In this document: piece after piece, positions 32,201-40,032 of the stretch
How positions within the stretch are numbered: the stretch's first letter is position 1
Layout: every line of letters starts with the position of its first letter
From: Gammaproteobacteria bacterium
GTDB lineage: Bacteria; Pseudomonadota; Gammaproteobacteria; Thiotrichales; Thiotrichaceae
Direction of reading: 5' to 3'
Length of the DNA: 42,507 bases
Assembly: GCA_018822845.1 (NCBI GenBank)
Contig: JAHJJD010000059.1
Coordinates: forward strand, 1-42,507
The notes under the pieces: generated by a model
Databases searched by the model: none
What the model saw: the letters and a program-made list of their open reading frames with translations, nothing else
Told to the model about the DNA's origin: nothing
Translations under genes and position numbers: made by a program

Positions 32201-32776
32201 AACGGGATCAACACCAAAAACGGCAGTGATTCCGCCGCCAGCGCCTCGGAAGAAGCCGAGCAGCATCTCGCCAGCATGGTTGCCGGGGTAGAACAATACC
32301 TGCGCCTGCAAATCGCCGCGTTGATTCTCGGCCAGCGGATTGAAGACTACCGGAAAAAGCACCAGACGCCGGTTTTATTGCGGGCAGGCGCGCTGTTTTC
32401 CCGCCTCACCCTGGGTGCTTATGCGGGGTTGCGCGACGAGTTGGGCAATGATGACAAACCCATCCTGCTTGGCGTCCGCCCCAACAACGCCGAGGTGCTG
32501 GTGGACAGGATGAGTGACGGAACCCGCGCCCAGCTTTACCTGTCGCTACGCCTTGCCACTCTTGAACAGCATCTGCGCCATGGCGAACCGATGCCTTTTG
32601 TGGTGGATGACATCCTCATCGGCTTTGATGACAAACGCACCAAAGTTGGCCTCGAAGTCCTCGCGGAAGTGGCTGCCAGCACCCAGGTGCTGCTGTTTAC
32701 CCACCACCGGCGGGTGCTGGATCTGGCCAATACCCTTGAGGCGCAAGCAGGCATTTATACCCATGAGCTGACATGA
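29252..32776 (+). CDS. YhaN-like SMC/Rad50-type AAA ATPase
   Basis: A 1174-residue protein. The N-terminal half-ATPase has Walker A G-D-N-E-A-G-K-S-T (33-41), and a YhaN-type insert follows (G-I-D-E-A-L-F-G-K-L-Y-G-I-D-H). A very long coiled-coil middle (about 190-1030) is rich in Glu, Lys, Ala and Leu. The C-terminal half-ATPase has the signature S-D-G-T-R-A-Q-L-Y-L-S-L-R-L-A (about 1087-1101) and Walker B P-F-V-V-D-D-I-L-I-G-F-D-D (about 1115-1127). No zinc-hook C-x-x-C is visible, as in YhaN rather than SbcC. It overlaps yhaO by 4 nt and forms its ATPase partner. Confidence 0.9.
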   Translation: MRIDRLDLMAYGAFTGKTLDLSSGSAGLHLIYGDNEAGKSTSLRAIIAWLFGIPARTTDNYQHAHTQLRIGGKLRLADGRTLEFIRRKGTKSTLLASDGNDVLEDAVLLPFLPDGIDEALFGKLYGIDHERLEAGGKELLNQSGDLGQALFGAALGVASPRIILSELQTGAEALFKPRASTKPVNQAIANFKEAQKRAKELSLPVAEWNRLKTEHENTLAQIRRLEEDITAKSKEKSRLERLNRVKGALAERRAILSRMQELGDVLVLPEDFEEQRKTAASKLQTASELKEKAEARLAGLQEEARSLNIRHELLDKEAAILGLYKELGAVEKTIYDRPQQDGQRRLLRNEATDLLKAVRSDLGIDEADKLLRPLLKKKNWVADLARRHTLLAQRKETAGLNRKDAENEKNALEKQLAEQPRSTLDLVALKGAVITARKAGELEKRLSEARQRAAESKTASENEFQRLGRFSGSVETLLRIALPVPETLDDFETNWQEISDEIREHAREQQKLEAEKQQAGQDLTALLLMSDAPTLATLEASRANRDQLWQLLKHRYVGKGGAGDSGAGLDSALADADIPALYEQKVMDADHIADRLRLEADQVVKRTDLEIKLKTLDSRLSQWAETLAKANAVRQSQQQAWDDIWLPLGIKPGTPREMKQWVLRVEKLLSSIQSANILHGSAENLAHECETRKQAIAAQIVRFDPAFESQGMGLEAMLGLCEQRIGQEEEGINRQRQLNQALKDVEIRLGKALENIHTLESEQSTWVSEWEQAIDGLGLQPDAHPQYALETLEQLTAFFEKFDQSEEKRRRIYGIDKVQEDFNKKVLEFVDGIAFNRAGQDANVIAAQLHQELNKAREARARLEKISDAEKLEADAIREAEITLAAANGQLAALRLQADAGDDAALIKASEASRKKRELQQKQETLEQELTRNGDGLTIAELEQEANASDIDAIESGISKVAAELAELYQQRDALRDQRQTLQNGINTKNGSDSAASASEEAEQHLASMVAGVEQYLRLQIAALILGQRIEDYRKKHQTPVLLRAGALFSRLTLGAYAGLRDELGNDDKPILLGVRPNNAEVLVDRMSDGTRAQLYLSLRLATLEQHLRHGEPMPFVVDDILIGFDDKRTKVGLEVLAEVAASTQVLLFTHHRRVLDLANTLEAQAGIYTHELT

Positions 32777-32779
32777 ACC

Positions 32780-32911
32780 ATGACAATCCGCGCCACGAAA
32801 GTGGCTGGTTGGCAGGTGGATGTTGATCATGGGGGCACTATGCGCAGGGTCGGCAACAAGGGTAAAGACGGAAAAACCGGGGTGGTGCGTTTGCCCGCAG
32901 TTTTAGCTTAA
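32780..32911 (+). CDS. Possible 43-residue small protein after the YhaN-like gene
   Basis: ATG 32780 begins 3 nt after the ATPase stop and the frame runs to TAA 32909-32911. It encodes a small basic protein: M-T-I-R-A-T-K-V-A-G-W-Q-V-D-V-D-H-G-G..., then R-R-V-G-N-K-G-K-D-G-K-T-G. The first part faintly recalls the N-terminal strand of phage-type integrases (I-R-x-T-K-x-G-W-Q-V-D-V), so it may be an integrase scrap. No ribosome binding site is evident. Confidence 0.3.
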   Translation: MTIRATKVAGWQVDVDHGGTMRRVGNKGKDGKTGVVRLPAVLA

Positions 32912-32945
32912 GATCACGGGTTTGCAGCAAGCTCAGGTAAATACC

Positions 32946-33413
32946 ATGTCAGACAATTCCAGCAATCCAGCCGAACCCGTGTGGACGGTTGTCCAACAGG
33001 CCGCCACAGATGACGGTTTGCACCTGTTACGGGTGCTGGATGTCGGGGTGAATTTCCCGTTTCGGAACTACCCGGAACGCTTCAGCATTTTGTGGGAGTT
33101 TACCGAACTCGACGCCAAAGGCTTGCCCAGCGCAGCAGAACTCACCCGCATGAAGGATTTTGAAAATGCCTTGTGTACGGTGATGCAAGCCGACCATGCC
33201 GCGTTATTGGTGATGGTGTTCACCGAGCCTGCCCACCGCGAATTTATCTGGTTGGCACGCAATAAATCCGCTTTCCAGAACCGGCTCAATACGGCGGAAA
33301 GTTTGGGCGCTAAACTCCCCATCACCCTTGACCATGAAACCGATGCGCAGGGCGAGTTTTACCTGTCGTATGCGACCAAAGTGGTGGAACGCCTGAAACC
33401 GGCGGCAGGCTGA
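32946..33413 (+). CDS. DUF695-like protein
   Basis: A 155-residue soluble protein of unknown function. ATG 32946 is chosen over TTG 32922 because AGGT (32935-32938) is correctly spaced. The pattern N-F-P-F-R-N-Y-P-E-R-F-S-I-L-W-E-F-T, then G-L-P-S-A-A-E-L-T-R-M and a late H-R-E-F-I-W-L-A-R fits DUF695, a small alpha-beta family without a known activity. The next gene follows after 22 nt, so the two may be cotranscribed. Confidence 0.6.
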   Translation: MSDNSSNPAEPVWTVVQQAATDDGLHLLRVLDVGVNFPFRNYPERFSILWEFTELDAKGLPSAAELTRMKDFENALCTVMQADHAALLVMVFTEPAHREFIWLARNKSAFQNRLNTAESLGAKLPITLDHETDAQGEFYLSYATKVVERLKPAAG

Positions 33414-33435
33414 ACCCTTGACTGGAGTTAACACC

Positions 33436-34254
33436 ATGCAGCGATTCGGCTACAAAATCATGAAAAAGAACCTGGCGGAGGAAGCACAGGTCATCCACGC
33501 CGCCATTGCCCAGCAACGCCCGCTGGAAGTTGGCCTGTATCAGGGCGATGAGGCAATCTGGGAATTCGTTTGCGCTACCCTGCGCGAAGCTGGCCAGCCG
33601 ATCCCCATCAACACCCATTTCAACCATTACCACAGCACGCTGTTTGAGCTGGGCAGGCAGGAAGCGCAATTGCATCAGCAATTTACCTACGCCAAAACCA
33701 TCGGCTCGGCTTATTCCATTACCCACGTCCACAAGTATTCGGTCAGCCAGCGCCCAGCGTTTCGTGAGGCTCTGAGCGAACATCTGACGCGGCAATTGCG
33801 CTTGCTGGAACGCTTCTGCGCGGAATATGATCATCCGGTTCACATCGAGAATACTTTCCACTCACTGGCATTTTATCAGTGGTTGTTTGAACTGGTGGAA
33901 CGGCTGGAATTGCGTTACGTCCACTGCTGTTTCGACATCGGTCATGCCAAGATTTGGTCGCCGGAAAGCCTACCGCAATGGTTGCAATGGCTGCATGAAC
34001 TGGAGGGCAAAGGCGTGCGGCTGCATTTCCACCTGCACGCCAACAACGGGCTGACCGACCAGCATCTCACCTTTGTCGAAAGCGAAAGCCTCGGCTTGAA
34101 CCGGGCGGATGACTACACCCAGGCATGGGATTACTTCACGGCGCTGGCGCAATTGCACCGGCAGTTTCCTGATAGCCGCAAGGTGTTTGAGGTCAAACCG
34201 GCACTGGCGGTGGCGAATATGGAATTGGTCATGTCGCGGTTGGCAACTCGCTGA
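33436..34254 (+). CDS. TIM-barrel protein, xylose isomerase/AP endonuclease 2-like
   Basis: A 272-residue protein starting at ATG 33436 with GGAG eight bases upstream; an in-frame TTG at 33418 is rejected. Features of the AP-endonuclease-2-like barrel are T-H-F-N-H-Y-H (about 57-63), P-V-H-I-E-N-T-F-H (about 133-141, the metal-binding Glu strand), C-C-F-D-I-G-H-A-K-I (about 157-166) and H-F-H-L-H-A-N-N-G (about 190-198). These give a plausible metal centre of His, Glu and Asp. It could be a sugar isomerase/epimerase or an endonuclease IV relative. Context next to the YhaO/YhaN nuclease pair allows a repair role, but this is inference. Confidence 0.7.
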   Translation: MQRFGYKIMKKNLAEEAQVIHAAIAQQRPLEVGLYQGDEAIWEFVCATLREAGQPIPINTHFNHYHSTLFELGRQEAQLHQQFTYAKTIGSAYSITHVHKYSVSQRPAFREALSEHLTRQLRLLERFCAEYDHPVHIENTFHSLAFYQWLFELVERLELRYVHCCFDIGHAKIWSPESLPQWLQWLHELEGKGVRLHFHLHANNGLTDQHLTFVESESLGLNRADDYTQAWDYFTALAQLHRQFPDSRKVFEVKPALAVANMELVMSRLATR

Positions 34255-34348
34255 AGGTGGTGAGTTTGCCCCGGTGCAGACACAGTAGATTTGCCGCCAT
34301 CATCTGATCGGGGCAGAATGGGCGGATCGTATTTTCAGGAGTTCCACC

Positions 34349-34744
34349 ATGCGAATCCTTCACACCATGCTGCGCGTCGGTGATCTGGAACGCTCAATTG
34401 CGTTTTACACCAATGTCCTCGGTATGCAATTGCTGCGCCGCAAGGACTATCCGGCGGGCGAATTCACCCTTGCCTTCATCGGTTATGGCGACGAAACCGA
34501 CCAGACCGTGCTGGAGCTGACCTACAACTGGGGCGTGGATAAGTACGAACTGGGGACGGCGTTCGGGCATATCGCGCTGGAAGTGCCGGATGTGTACGCC
34601 GCTTGCGAAAAAATGCGGGCAGCGGGCGGCAAGATCATCCGCGAAGCCGGGCCGATGAATGCGGGCACGACCATCATCGCCTTCCTCGAAGACCCGGATG
34701 GTTATCAGATTGAGCTGATTGGCGAAAAACACCAGCGTGGTTAA
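34349..34744 (+). CDS. gloA: Lactoylglutathione lyase (glyoxalase I)
   Basis: A 131-residue enzyme that converts the methylglyoxal-glutathione hemithioacetal to S-lactoylglutathione. All four metal ligands fall at the E. coli GloA positions: His5, Glu56, His74 and Glu122. The motifs [14 protein letters not shown] and F-G-H-I-A-L-E-V are typical. The ribosome binding site is AGGAG shortly before ATG 34349. It is monocistronic. It marks the end of the core-like genes; the restriction locus begins about 115 bp later. Confidence 0.96.
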   Translation: MRILHTMLRVGDLERSIAFYTNVLGMQLLRRKDYPAGEFTLAFIGYGDETDQTVLELTYNWGVDKYELGTAFGHIALEVPDVYAACEKMRAAGGKIIREAGPMNAGTTIIAFLEDPDGYQIELIGEKHQRG

Positions 34745-34821
34745 TACATGAAAGTAGTCCACCCGGTGAAACGGGCAATAGTGGTTTGCTCAAAGAATAA
34801 ATAACCGCGCCGGATAAAATA

Positions 34822-34850
34822 TTCTCATTGCAAAGGTCGGGTGTTATATT
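34822..34850 (+). promoter_or_regulatory. Promoter of hsdR
   Basis: TTCTCA (34822-34827), a 17-nt spacer and TATATT (34845-34850). Eight bases separate the -10 from ATG 34859 and no ribosome binding site is present, so the mRNA is probably leaderless or nearly so. This promoter also argues against the upstream GTG at 34841. Confidence 0.5.
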
Positions 34851-34858
34851 CGCTGTCA

Positions 34859-37800
34859 ATGAACAGCGACAGTAATTTCGGCTTCCTGGAACATCACGAT
34901 GCGTTATTGGTGCGTTTGGCGACAACTGCCGAAAGCTGTTTTGTTGCCGACCCCAATACCACCTTGATTAAAATGCGCCAACTGGGTGAAGCCTTGGCGC
35001 AATCCATTGCTGCGCGTGTCGGCGTAGCTTTTGGGCAGGAAATCAAACAGGTCGATTTGCTACGCGAACTGGATTTCACCCTGAGATTAGATCAGCGTAT
35101 CAAGGATGCTTTCCATACCCTGCGCAAACTGGGTAACGAAGCCAACCACAACATCACTTCCAGCAACCACCGCGACGCGCTCAAAGCCTTGCAAGTCGCC
35201 CACGCACTCAGTGCCTGGTATCACCGCACCTTCGGCGGCGACCAGGCCAAGGGTTTCAAGCCAGCCCCATTCCTCAAACCCCAAGACCCTTCCGCAGACG
35301 TGCGTCGATTGGAACAGATGGTCAGCGAGTTGCAACGCCAGCAACAAAGCGCGGCGGAACGGCTGGTGGTAGCCGAACAGCTCAAACAGGTGGAGGCCGC
35401 CAAGGCTGCCGCCGAATGCAAACGCGCCGAGGAAATGGCAGCGGAAAGCCAGATTTGGGAAGCACTGGCGACTGAAAATGAAACCCGGCTGGCGGAATAC
35501 CAGGCGCAAATGGATGCTGCCAACACCCGCTGGCAACAAGCCTTTACCCAACAGGGTCAGCAACAACAAGCGGTAGAAATCCAGCGCATCGAAAAATCCC
35601 TGCTGGAGTTGAGTGAAGCCGAAACCCGTGTCCTGATTGACGCGCAGCTCAATGAAGCCGGTTGGCTGGCAGATACCGATAACCTGTGTTACGCCAAAGG
35701 TGCGCGTCCGGTAGCGCATGAAAACCGCGCCATTGCCGAATGGCCTTGCCACTTTGACGGTAAAGATGGCAGGGCAGATTACGTGCTGTTCATGGGGCTA
35801 ACGCCTGTTGCGGTAGTAGAAGCCAAAAAACACGCCAAGCACGTTTACAGTTCCATTGATCAGGCCAAACGTTACGCCAGAGGTTTGCAGGAAAAAGGCG
35901 CGTTCACGCTTGATGCACAGTGGGATGAGTTCCGGGTTCCGCTGACTTTCGCTACCAACGGTCGCCCGTACCTGAAGCAACTGGAACAGGAAAGCGGCAT
36001 CTGGTTTCTGGATGTGCGCGATGCTGCCAACCGTCGCCGCGCCCTCAAGGGCTGGTATTCCCCGCACGAAATCAAGACTTACCTGCGGCAAACCCCGCAA
36101 CAGGCCGAAAACACGCTGGCGGGCATGGGCTTTGACTATGACCTGCGCTTGCGTGATTACCAGATAACCGCCATCCGCGCCGTGGAAAGCAGCATCCGTG
36201 ATGGCAAAGACCGTGCGTTGGTGGCAATGGCGACTGGCACGGGCAAGACCAAAACCGCGATTGCGCTGGTGTACCGTTTGCTCAAGGCGGAACGCTTCCG
36301 GCGCATCCTGTTTCTGGTTGACCGCTCGGCGTTGGGCGTACAAGCTACCGCTGATTTTTGCGAAGTCCGTCTGGAAAACCTGAACACCTTCGCCGACACC
36401 TTCGAGGTATTGGGGATGGATAAGGACAAACCGCCGAAACCCATTCCCGCCGATGACACCAAAGTGCATGTGGCAACGGTGCAAGGGTTAGTGCAACGTA
36501 TCCTCTATCCCGGCGATAACGAAGGCAAACCCGGTGTTGGGCAATACGACTGCATCATTGTGGACGAATGCCATCGCGGCTACCTGCTGGATCGGGAACT
36601 GGGCGAAACCGAAATCCTGTTCCGCAACCAGCAGGATTACCAGTCCAAATACCGCAGCGTGATCGACTACTTCGACGCCTTCAAGATCGGTCTGACTGCC
36701 ACGCCCGCACTGCATACCAGCGATATTTTTGGTAAACCTGTATTCAGTTACTCCTACCCGGAAGCGGTGCTGGATGGTCATCTCAACGACCATCTGCCGC
36801 CGATCCGCATCCACACCAAACTGGCGGAACAAGGCATCCATTACGCGGTGAATGAAGAAGTGCAGGTCTACCGCCCGGAAACCAATACGCTGGAAACCTG
36901 GAATACGCCGGATGAGCTGAACTTCGATGTTGCCGAATTCAACCGCCGGGTAATCGCGCCGGAAAACACCAAGGCTATTGCCAAGTGGCTGATCGAAAGT
37001 GATTCCATCAATCCGTATTCCCCAGCCAAAACGCTGGTGTTCTGTGTCACCGACAAACACGCCGATGAAGTGGTGGAAGCCCTCAAAGCGGCTTGCGAGG
37101 CTTATCACGGCGAAATCGAGGATGATGCCATCCAGAAAATTACCGGCGCGAGTGACAAGCCGCTGGACAAACTCCGCTCTTACAAGAACGACCGCCTGCC
37201 CAATATCGCGGTGACGGTTGACCTGCTGACCACGGGTATTGATGTACCGAGCATCAGCAATCTGGTGTTTTTGCGCCGGGTCAACAGCCGTATCCTGTTT
37301 GAACAAATGCTGGGGCGGGCAACGCGGCTCTGCCCGGCAATCGGCAAAGGGCCGTTCCGCATTTATGACGCAGTGGATATCTACAAACAGCTCGAAAGCG
37401 TCAACACCATGAAGCCAGTTGTCACCAATGTGGACATCAGCTTCAGCCAGTTGCAACAGGAAATGCAGCACGATGCCGAACCCAAGTTGCAGGATTTGGC
37501 GCGGCAGCAGTTCATCGCCAAATTGCAGGTAAAGAAAAACCACCTCAGCGACGCACAAGCCAACCAGTTTGAAGCCATTGTCGGTCAGTCGCCTAGCGAG
37601 TTCGCCAAGACCTTGAAAACCCTGCCGCTGGCGGAGGTTTCCGCGTGGTTTACCCAGCATCAGGGATTGGGCGAATTGCTGGATCGCAAGGCCAAAGGGG
37701 CAGGCGGCAATAGCCAGCCCGTGGTGATTTCCGGTCATGCCGACGAGGTGATTGATGTCACCACGGGTTATGGCGCAGGGCAAAAGCCGGACGATTACCT

Positions 37801-38281
37801 GCAAGCCTTCAACGCTTTCATCAACGCCAACAGCAACCGCATGGTCGCCCTACAAACCGTGGTGCAACGCCCATGGGAACTCACCCGCCAAAGTCTGAAA
37901 GAGCTGGCGGTGGAACTGGAGCGCAACCATTTCCGCGAACAGGATTTGCAAACCGCTTGGCACGAAGTCACCAGCGAAACCATTGCTGCCCGCATCATCG
38001 GCTTTATCCGCCAAGCCGCCTTGGGTGAAGCCCTGATCCCGTGGGAACAGCGCGTCGATCAGGCAATGGTAAATATGCTCAGCCAACAGGCATGGAAAAC
38101 GCCGCAAAAGCAGTGGCTGGAGCTGATTGCCAAGCAGATGAAAGCCAATATCATCGTCGATGAGCCAGCCTTGAATCAGGGCGTGTTCAAAAATCAGGGC
38201 GGCATCCAGCGAGCCAACAAGCTGTTTGAAAAGCCGGTCGGCGAAGTCTTGCAACAGTTCAACCGGGCGTTGTGGGGATAG
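34859..38281 (+). CDS. hsdR: Type I restriction enzyme R subunit (EcoEI-like)
   Basis: A protein of about 1140 residues that cuts DNA after ATP-driven translocation when its site is unmethylated. The N-terminus is DUF4145-like (about 1-130) followed by a coiled coil (about 150-260). The PD-(D/E)xK nuclease has G-R-A-D-Y-V-L-F (Asp about 305) and V-V-E-A-K-K (about 318-323). The SF2 motor has Walker A A-T-G-T-G-K-T (about 458-464), D-E-C-H (about 568) and the motif VI region G-R-A-T-R-L-C. The C-terminal region matches EcoEI-type R subunits. It starts the defence locus and is separated from hsdM by the XRE-ImmA and PIN genes. Confidence 0.93.
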   Translation: MNSDSNFGFLEHHDALLVRLATTAESCFVADPNTTLIKMRQLGEALAQSIAARVGVAFGQEIKQVDLLRELDFTLRLDQRIKDAFHTLRKLGNEANHNITSSNHRDALKALQVAHALSAWYHRTFGGDQAKGFKPAPFLKPQDPSADVRRLEQMVSELQRQQQSAAERLVVAEQLKQVEAAKAAAECKRAEEMAAESQIWEALATENETRLAEYQAQMDAANTRWQQAFTQQGQQQQAVEIQRIEKSLLELSEAETRVLIDAQLNEAGWLADTDNLCYAKGARPVAHENRAIAEWPCHFDGKDGRADYVLFMGLTPVAVVEAKKHAKHVYSSIDQAKRYARGLQEKGAFTLDAQWDEFRVPLTFATNGRPYLKQLEQESGIWFLDVRDAANRRRALKGWYSPHEIKTYLRQTPQQAENTLAGMGFDYDLRLRDYQITAIRAVESSIRDGKDRALVAMATGTGKTKTAIALVYRLLKAERFRRILFLVDRSALGVQATADFCEVRLENLNTFADTFEVLGMDKDKPPKPIPADDTKVHVATVQGLVQRILYPGDNEGKPGVGQYDCIIVDECHRGYLLDRELGETEILFRNQQDYQSKYRSVIDYFDAFKIGLTATPALHTSDIFGKPVFSYSYPEAVLDGHLNDHLPPIRIHTKLAEQGIHYAVNEEVQVYRPETNTLETWNTPDELNFDVAEFNRRVIAPENTKAIAKWLIESDSINPYSPAKTLVFCVTDKHADEVVEALKAACEAYHGEIEDDAIQKITGASDKPLDKLRSYKNDRLPNIAVTVDLLTTGIDVPSISNLVFLRRVNSRILFEQMLGRATRLCPAIGKGPFRIYDAVDIYKQLESVNTMKPVVTNVDISFSQLQQEMQHDAEPKLQDLARQQFIAKLQVKKNHLSDAQANQFEAIVGQSPSEFAKTLKTLPLAEVSAWFTQHQGLGELLDRKAKGAGGNSQPVVISGHADEVIDVTTGYGAGQKPDDYLQAFNAFINANSNRMVALQTVVQRPWELTRQSLKELAVELERNHFREQDLQTAWHEVTSETIAARIIGFIRQAALGEALIPWEQRVDQAMVNMLSQQAWKTPQKQWLELIAKQMKANIIVDEPALNQGVFKNQGGIQRANKLFEKPVGEVLQQFNRALWG

Positions 38282-38295
38282 GGCTTGCCGTCCCC

Positions 38296-38329
38296 GTCAA
38301 CTTGACAAAACTTGACTTTGACCTATACT
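38296..38329 (+). promoter_or_regulatory. Promoter and probable operator of the XRE-ImmA gene
   Basis: TTGACA (38302-38307), 16 nt, TATACT (38324-38329): the best promoter in the window. GTCAA-C-TTGAC (38296-38306) is a perfect palindrome covering the -35. TTGAC recurs at 38312, ten bases or one helical turn later. Six bases separate the -10 from ATG 38336, with no ribosome binding site. This is a natural site for autorepression by the XRE protein encoded downstream. Confidence 0.65.
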
Positions 38330-38335
38330 CTGCGT

Positions 38336-39478
38336 ATGCAAAAAAGACTGAATACCGAAAAGGCTCGGGAGGCAATCGAGAAGGCGGGACTTACACAAAC
38401 CGCAATTGCCGAGAAGCTGGATGTATCCAGAGAAGCCGTCTCGCAATGGTTAAGCGACAAGTCTTTTCCCCGTCCGAATAAGCTGCTGCAACTCGGCAAG
38501 CTGCTGAATCTGGGTTTTGCTGAACTGGTTATCAAGGAAGATCCCTTCACACCCAAAATTGCTTTCCGCAAGATGAAAGGCACTAAAACCAAAGATCACC
38601 ATGTAGAAAAAGCCCAGGAAATGGGGCGTTTTTTGCGTCAGTTGGTTCCCTATTTGCCGTTTGATACGTTGCAGATGCCGCCCGTACTCAAGTCACCCAG
38701 TTGTGATTATGAATACCTGCGCAAGGTAACAGCCAAAGTTCGGGAAGACATTAACCTTGGGGCAACAGATAATGTTGACTTCAAGCACCTTATCCGCCGT
38801 TTCGGTGAACTTCAGGCAGTTATTATCCCGGTACTTTGGGGCAGCAAGCAGCGCCATGAAAATGCGGTGCATATTTTTCTGCCGGATTCCCAAAGCACTT
38901 GGGTATATCTGAATCTGGACACCAATATCCACGATTTTAAATTCTGGATGGCGCATGAACTCGGTCACTGCCTATCACCCAATCTGGAGGGTGATGAGGC
39001 AGAAGATTTTGCGGATGCTTTTGCCGCCAGCTTGTTATATCCGCATGAGTTGGCGGAAAGTGCTTATGAGAAAATCAGTATTCAGCGCACATCGCCAGCA
39101 AAGATTAGCCATATCATTGCGCTGGCGGATCAATTGGTCATTTCGCCCTATACGGTAATTGCTCAGGTCAACAAGTATGCGAATGCGGTAGGTAAACCTG
39201 AAATCAGTCTGGGCAATACTTTTCATGGTGCAGTTACTAATTTTAACAAGAAATATAAAAACCTCAGTGAAACCCTGTTTGGTGATTCCGGGCCGGATGA
39301 GAACAAAATGCCAACCGCACGGGACTATATCGCCAAGACAGAAGCCATATTTGAAACCCCGTTTTTTGAACTGCTAAGAAAATACCTGAGCCAATACAAT
39401 AAAAGCCCTGGCTTCGTACAAACTGTACTGGATATGCCATTACTGGACGCGCGGAGTATCCACGCAGAGTTGACCTGA
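38336..39478 (+). CDS. XRE-family regulator fused to ImmA/IrrE metallopeptidase
   Basis: A 380-residue protein with an N-terminal XRE helix-turn-helix (about 6-65: L-T-Q-T-A-I-A-E-K-L-D-V-S-R-E-A-V-S-Q-W-L) and a C-terminal ImmA/IrrE zinc peptidase with H-E-L-G-H at 207-211 and the downstream acidic A-E-D-F-A-D-A-F-A-A-S-L-L helix (about 222-234). Such one-chain proteins act as regulators whose protease domain responds to stress, or as antitoxins. ATG 38336 is set by the promoter; the GTG/TTG-type extension to 38312 lies within it. Its stop overlaps the PIN gene by 1 nt (TGATG), a toxin-antitoxin-like junction. It lies inside a type I restriction operon, which is unusual. Confidence 0.88.
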   Translation: MQKRLNTEKAREAIEKAGLTQTAIAEKLDVSREAVSQWLSDKSFPRPNKLLQLGKLLNLGFAELVIKEDPFTPKIAFRKMKGTKTKDHHVEKAQEMGRFLRQLVPYLPFDTLQMPPVLKSPSCDYEYLRKVTAKVREDINLGATDNVDFKHLIRRFGELQAVIIPVLWGSKQRHENAVHIFLPDSQSTWVYLNLDTNIHDFKFWMAHELGHCLSPNLEGDEAEDFADAFAASLLYPHELAESAYEKISIQRTSPAKISHIIALADQLVISPYTVIAQVNKYANAVGKPEISLGNTFHGAVTNFNKKYKNLSETLFGDSGPDENKMPTARDYIAKTEAIFETPFFELLRKYLSQYNKSPGFVQTVLDMPLLDARSIHAELT

Positions 39479-40029
39479 TGCCGCAAAGCAAAATTCTCGT
39501 TGATACCAATGCTTATCTCAGGCTGGCAAAAACCATTCGTCCTTTGTTGTTTATGCCTTTTGGGGATAATGAGTATTGCCTGTACATTCTGCCGGAACTC
39601 AATCAGGAGCTAGCCAGCCACAAGTTGCGCAGCAAGTTTCATTGGGTGACGGAAGAAGAGTTTGCAGAAAACCGTCAGCATTTCCCCACCCTCGGCAAAA
39701 AACAAAAAAAAGCCATCGACGCGACTTTTGAATACCTGTGGGATCATGTGCAAACGGAACTGCCCGGCCCATCAAAAGTGGATGCACTGTATATCGCCTA
39801 TGCCATTGAACTTGGCATACCCGTTGTTACCGACGATCAGGATATGACAGCATTGGCAGAAACCTTTGACGCAAAGGTGATGCCCACCTTGGAGCTGCTG
39901 AAAATCATGCTGGATTCTGGTCATACGGATATGGCAACCATTAACGGCCTTTGTGATTACTGGCGTTACATTTCCGACCTTCCTGCCAACTTTCACAGGG
40001 ATTTTAAACGCCTGTTTCCCGGACAATAA
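39478..40029 (+). CDS. PIN-domain protein, candidate toxin ribonuclease
   Basis: A 183-residue protein with a PIN-like fold: I-L-V-D-T-N-A-Y with Asp9, a middle acidic Glu (about 40-44), K-V-D-A-L-Y-I-A-Y-A with Asp102, and V-V-T-D-D-Q-D-M with Asp119/Asp120. These acidic residues match the metal-binding set of PIN ribonucleases such as VapC. It is coupled to the XRE-ImmA gene, so it is probably the toxin half of a toxin-antitoxin pair, close to the ImmA-associated PIN families (for example DUF4411). hsdM starts 3 nt after its stop, so the nuclease and methyltransferase are on one transcript. The target, tRNA, mRNA or other, is unknown. Confidence 0.78.
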   Translation: MPQSKILVDTNAYLRLAKTIRPLLFMPFGDNEYCLYILPELNQELASHKLRSKFHWVTEEEFAENRQHFPTLGKKQKKAIDATFEYLWDHVQTELPGPSKVDALYIAYAIELGIPVVTDDQDMTALAETFDAKVMPTLELLKIMLDSGHTDMATINGLCDYWRYISDLPANFHRDFKRLFPGQ

Positions 40030-40032
40030 TTC

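Noticed and set aside
36488-37804. 438-codon minus-strand frame inside hsdR
   Set aside because: It is antisense to the helicase region of HsdR, has no recognisable domain, and HsdR is intact across it.
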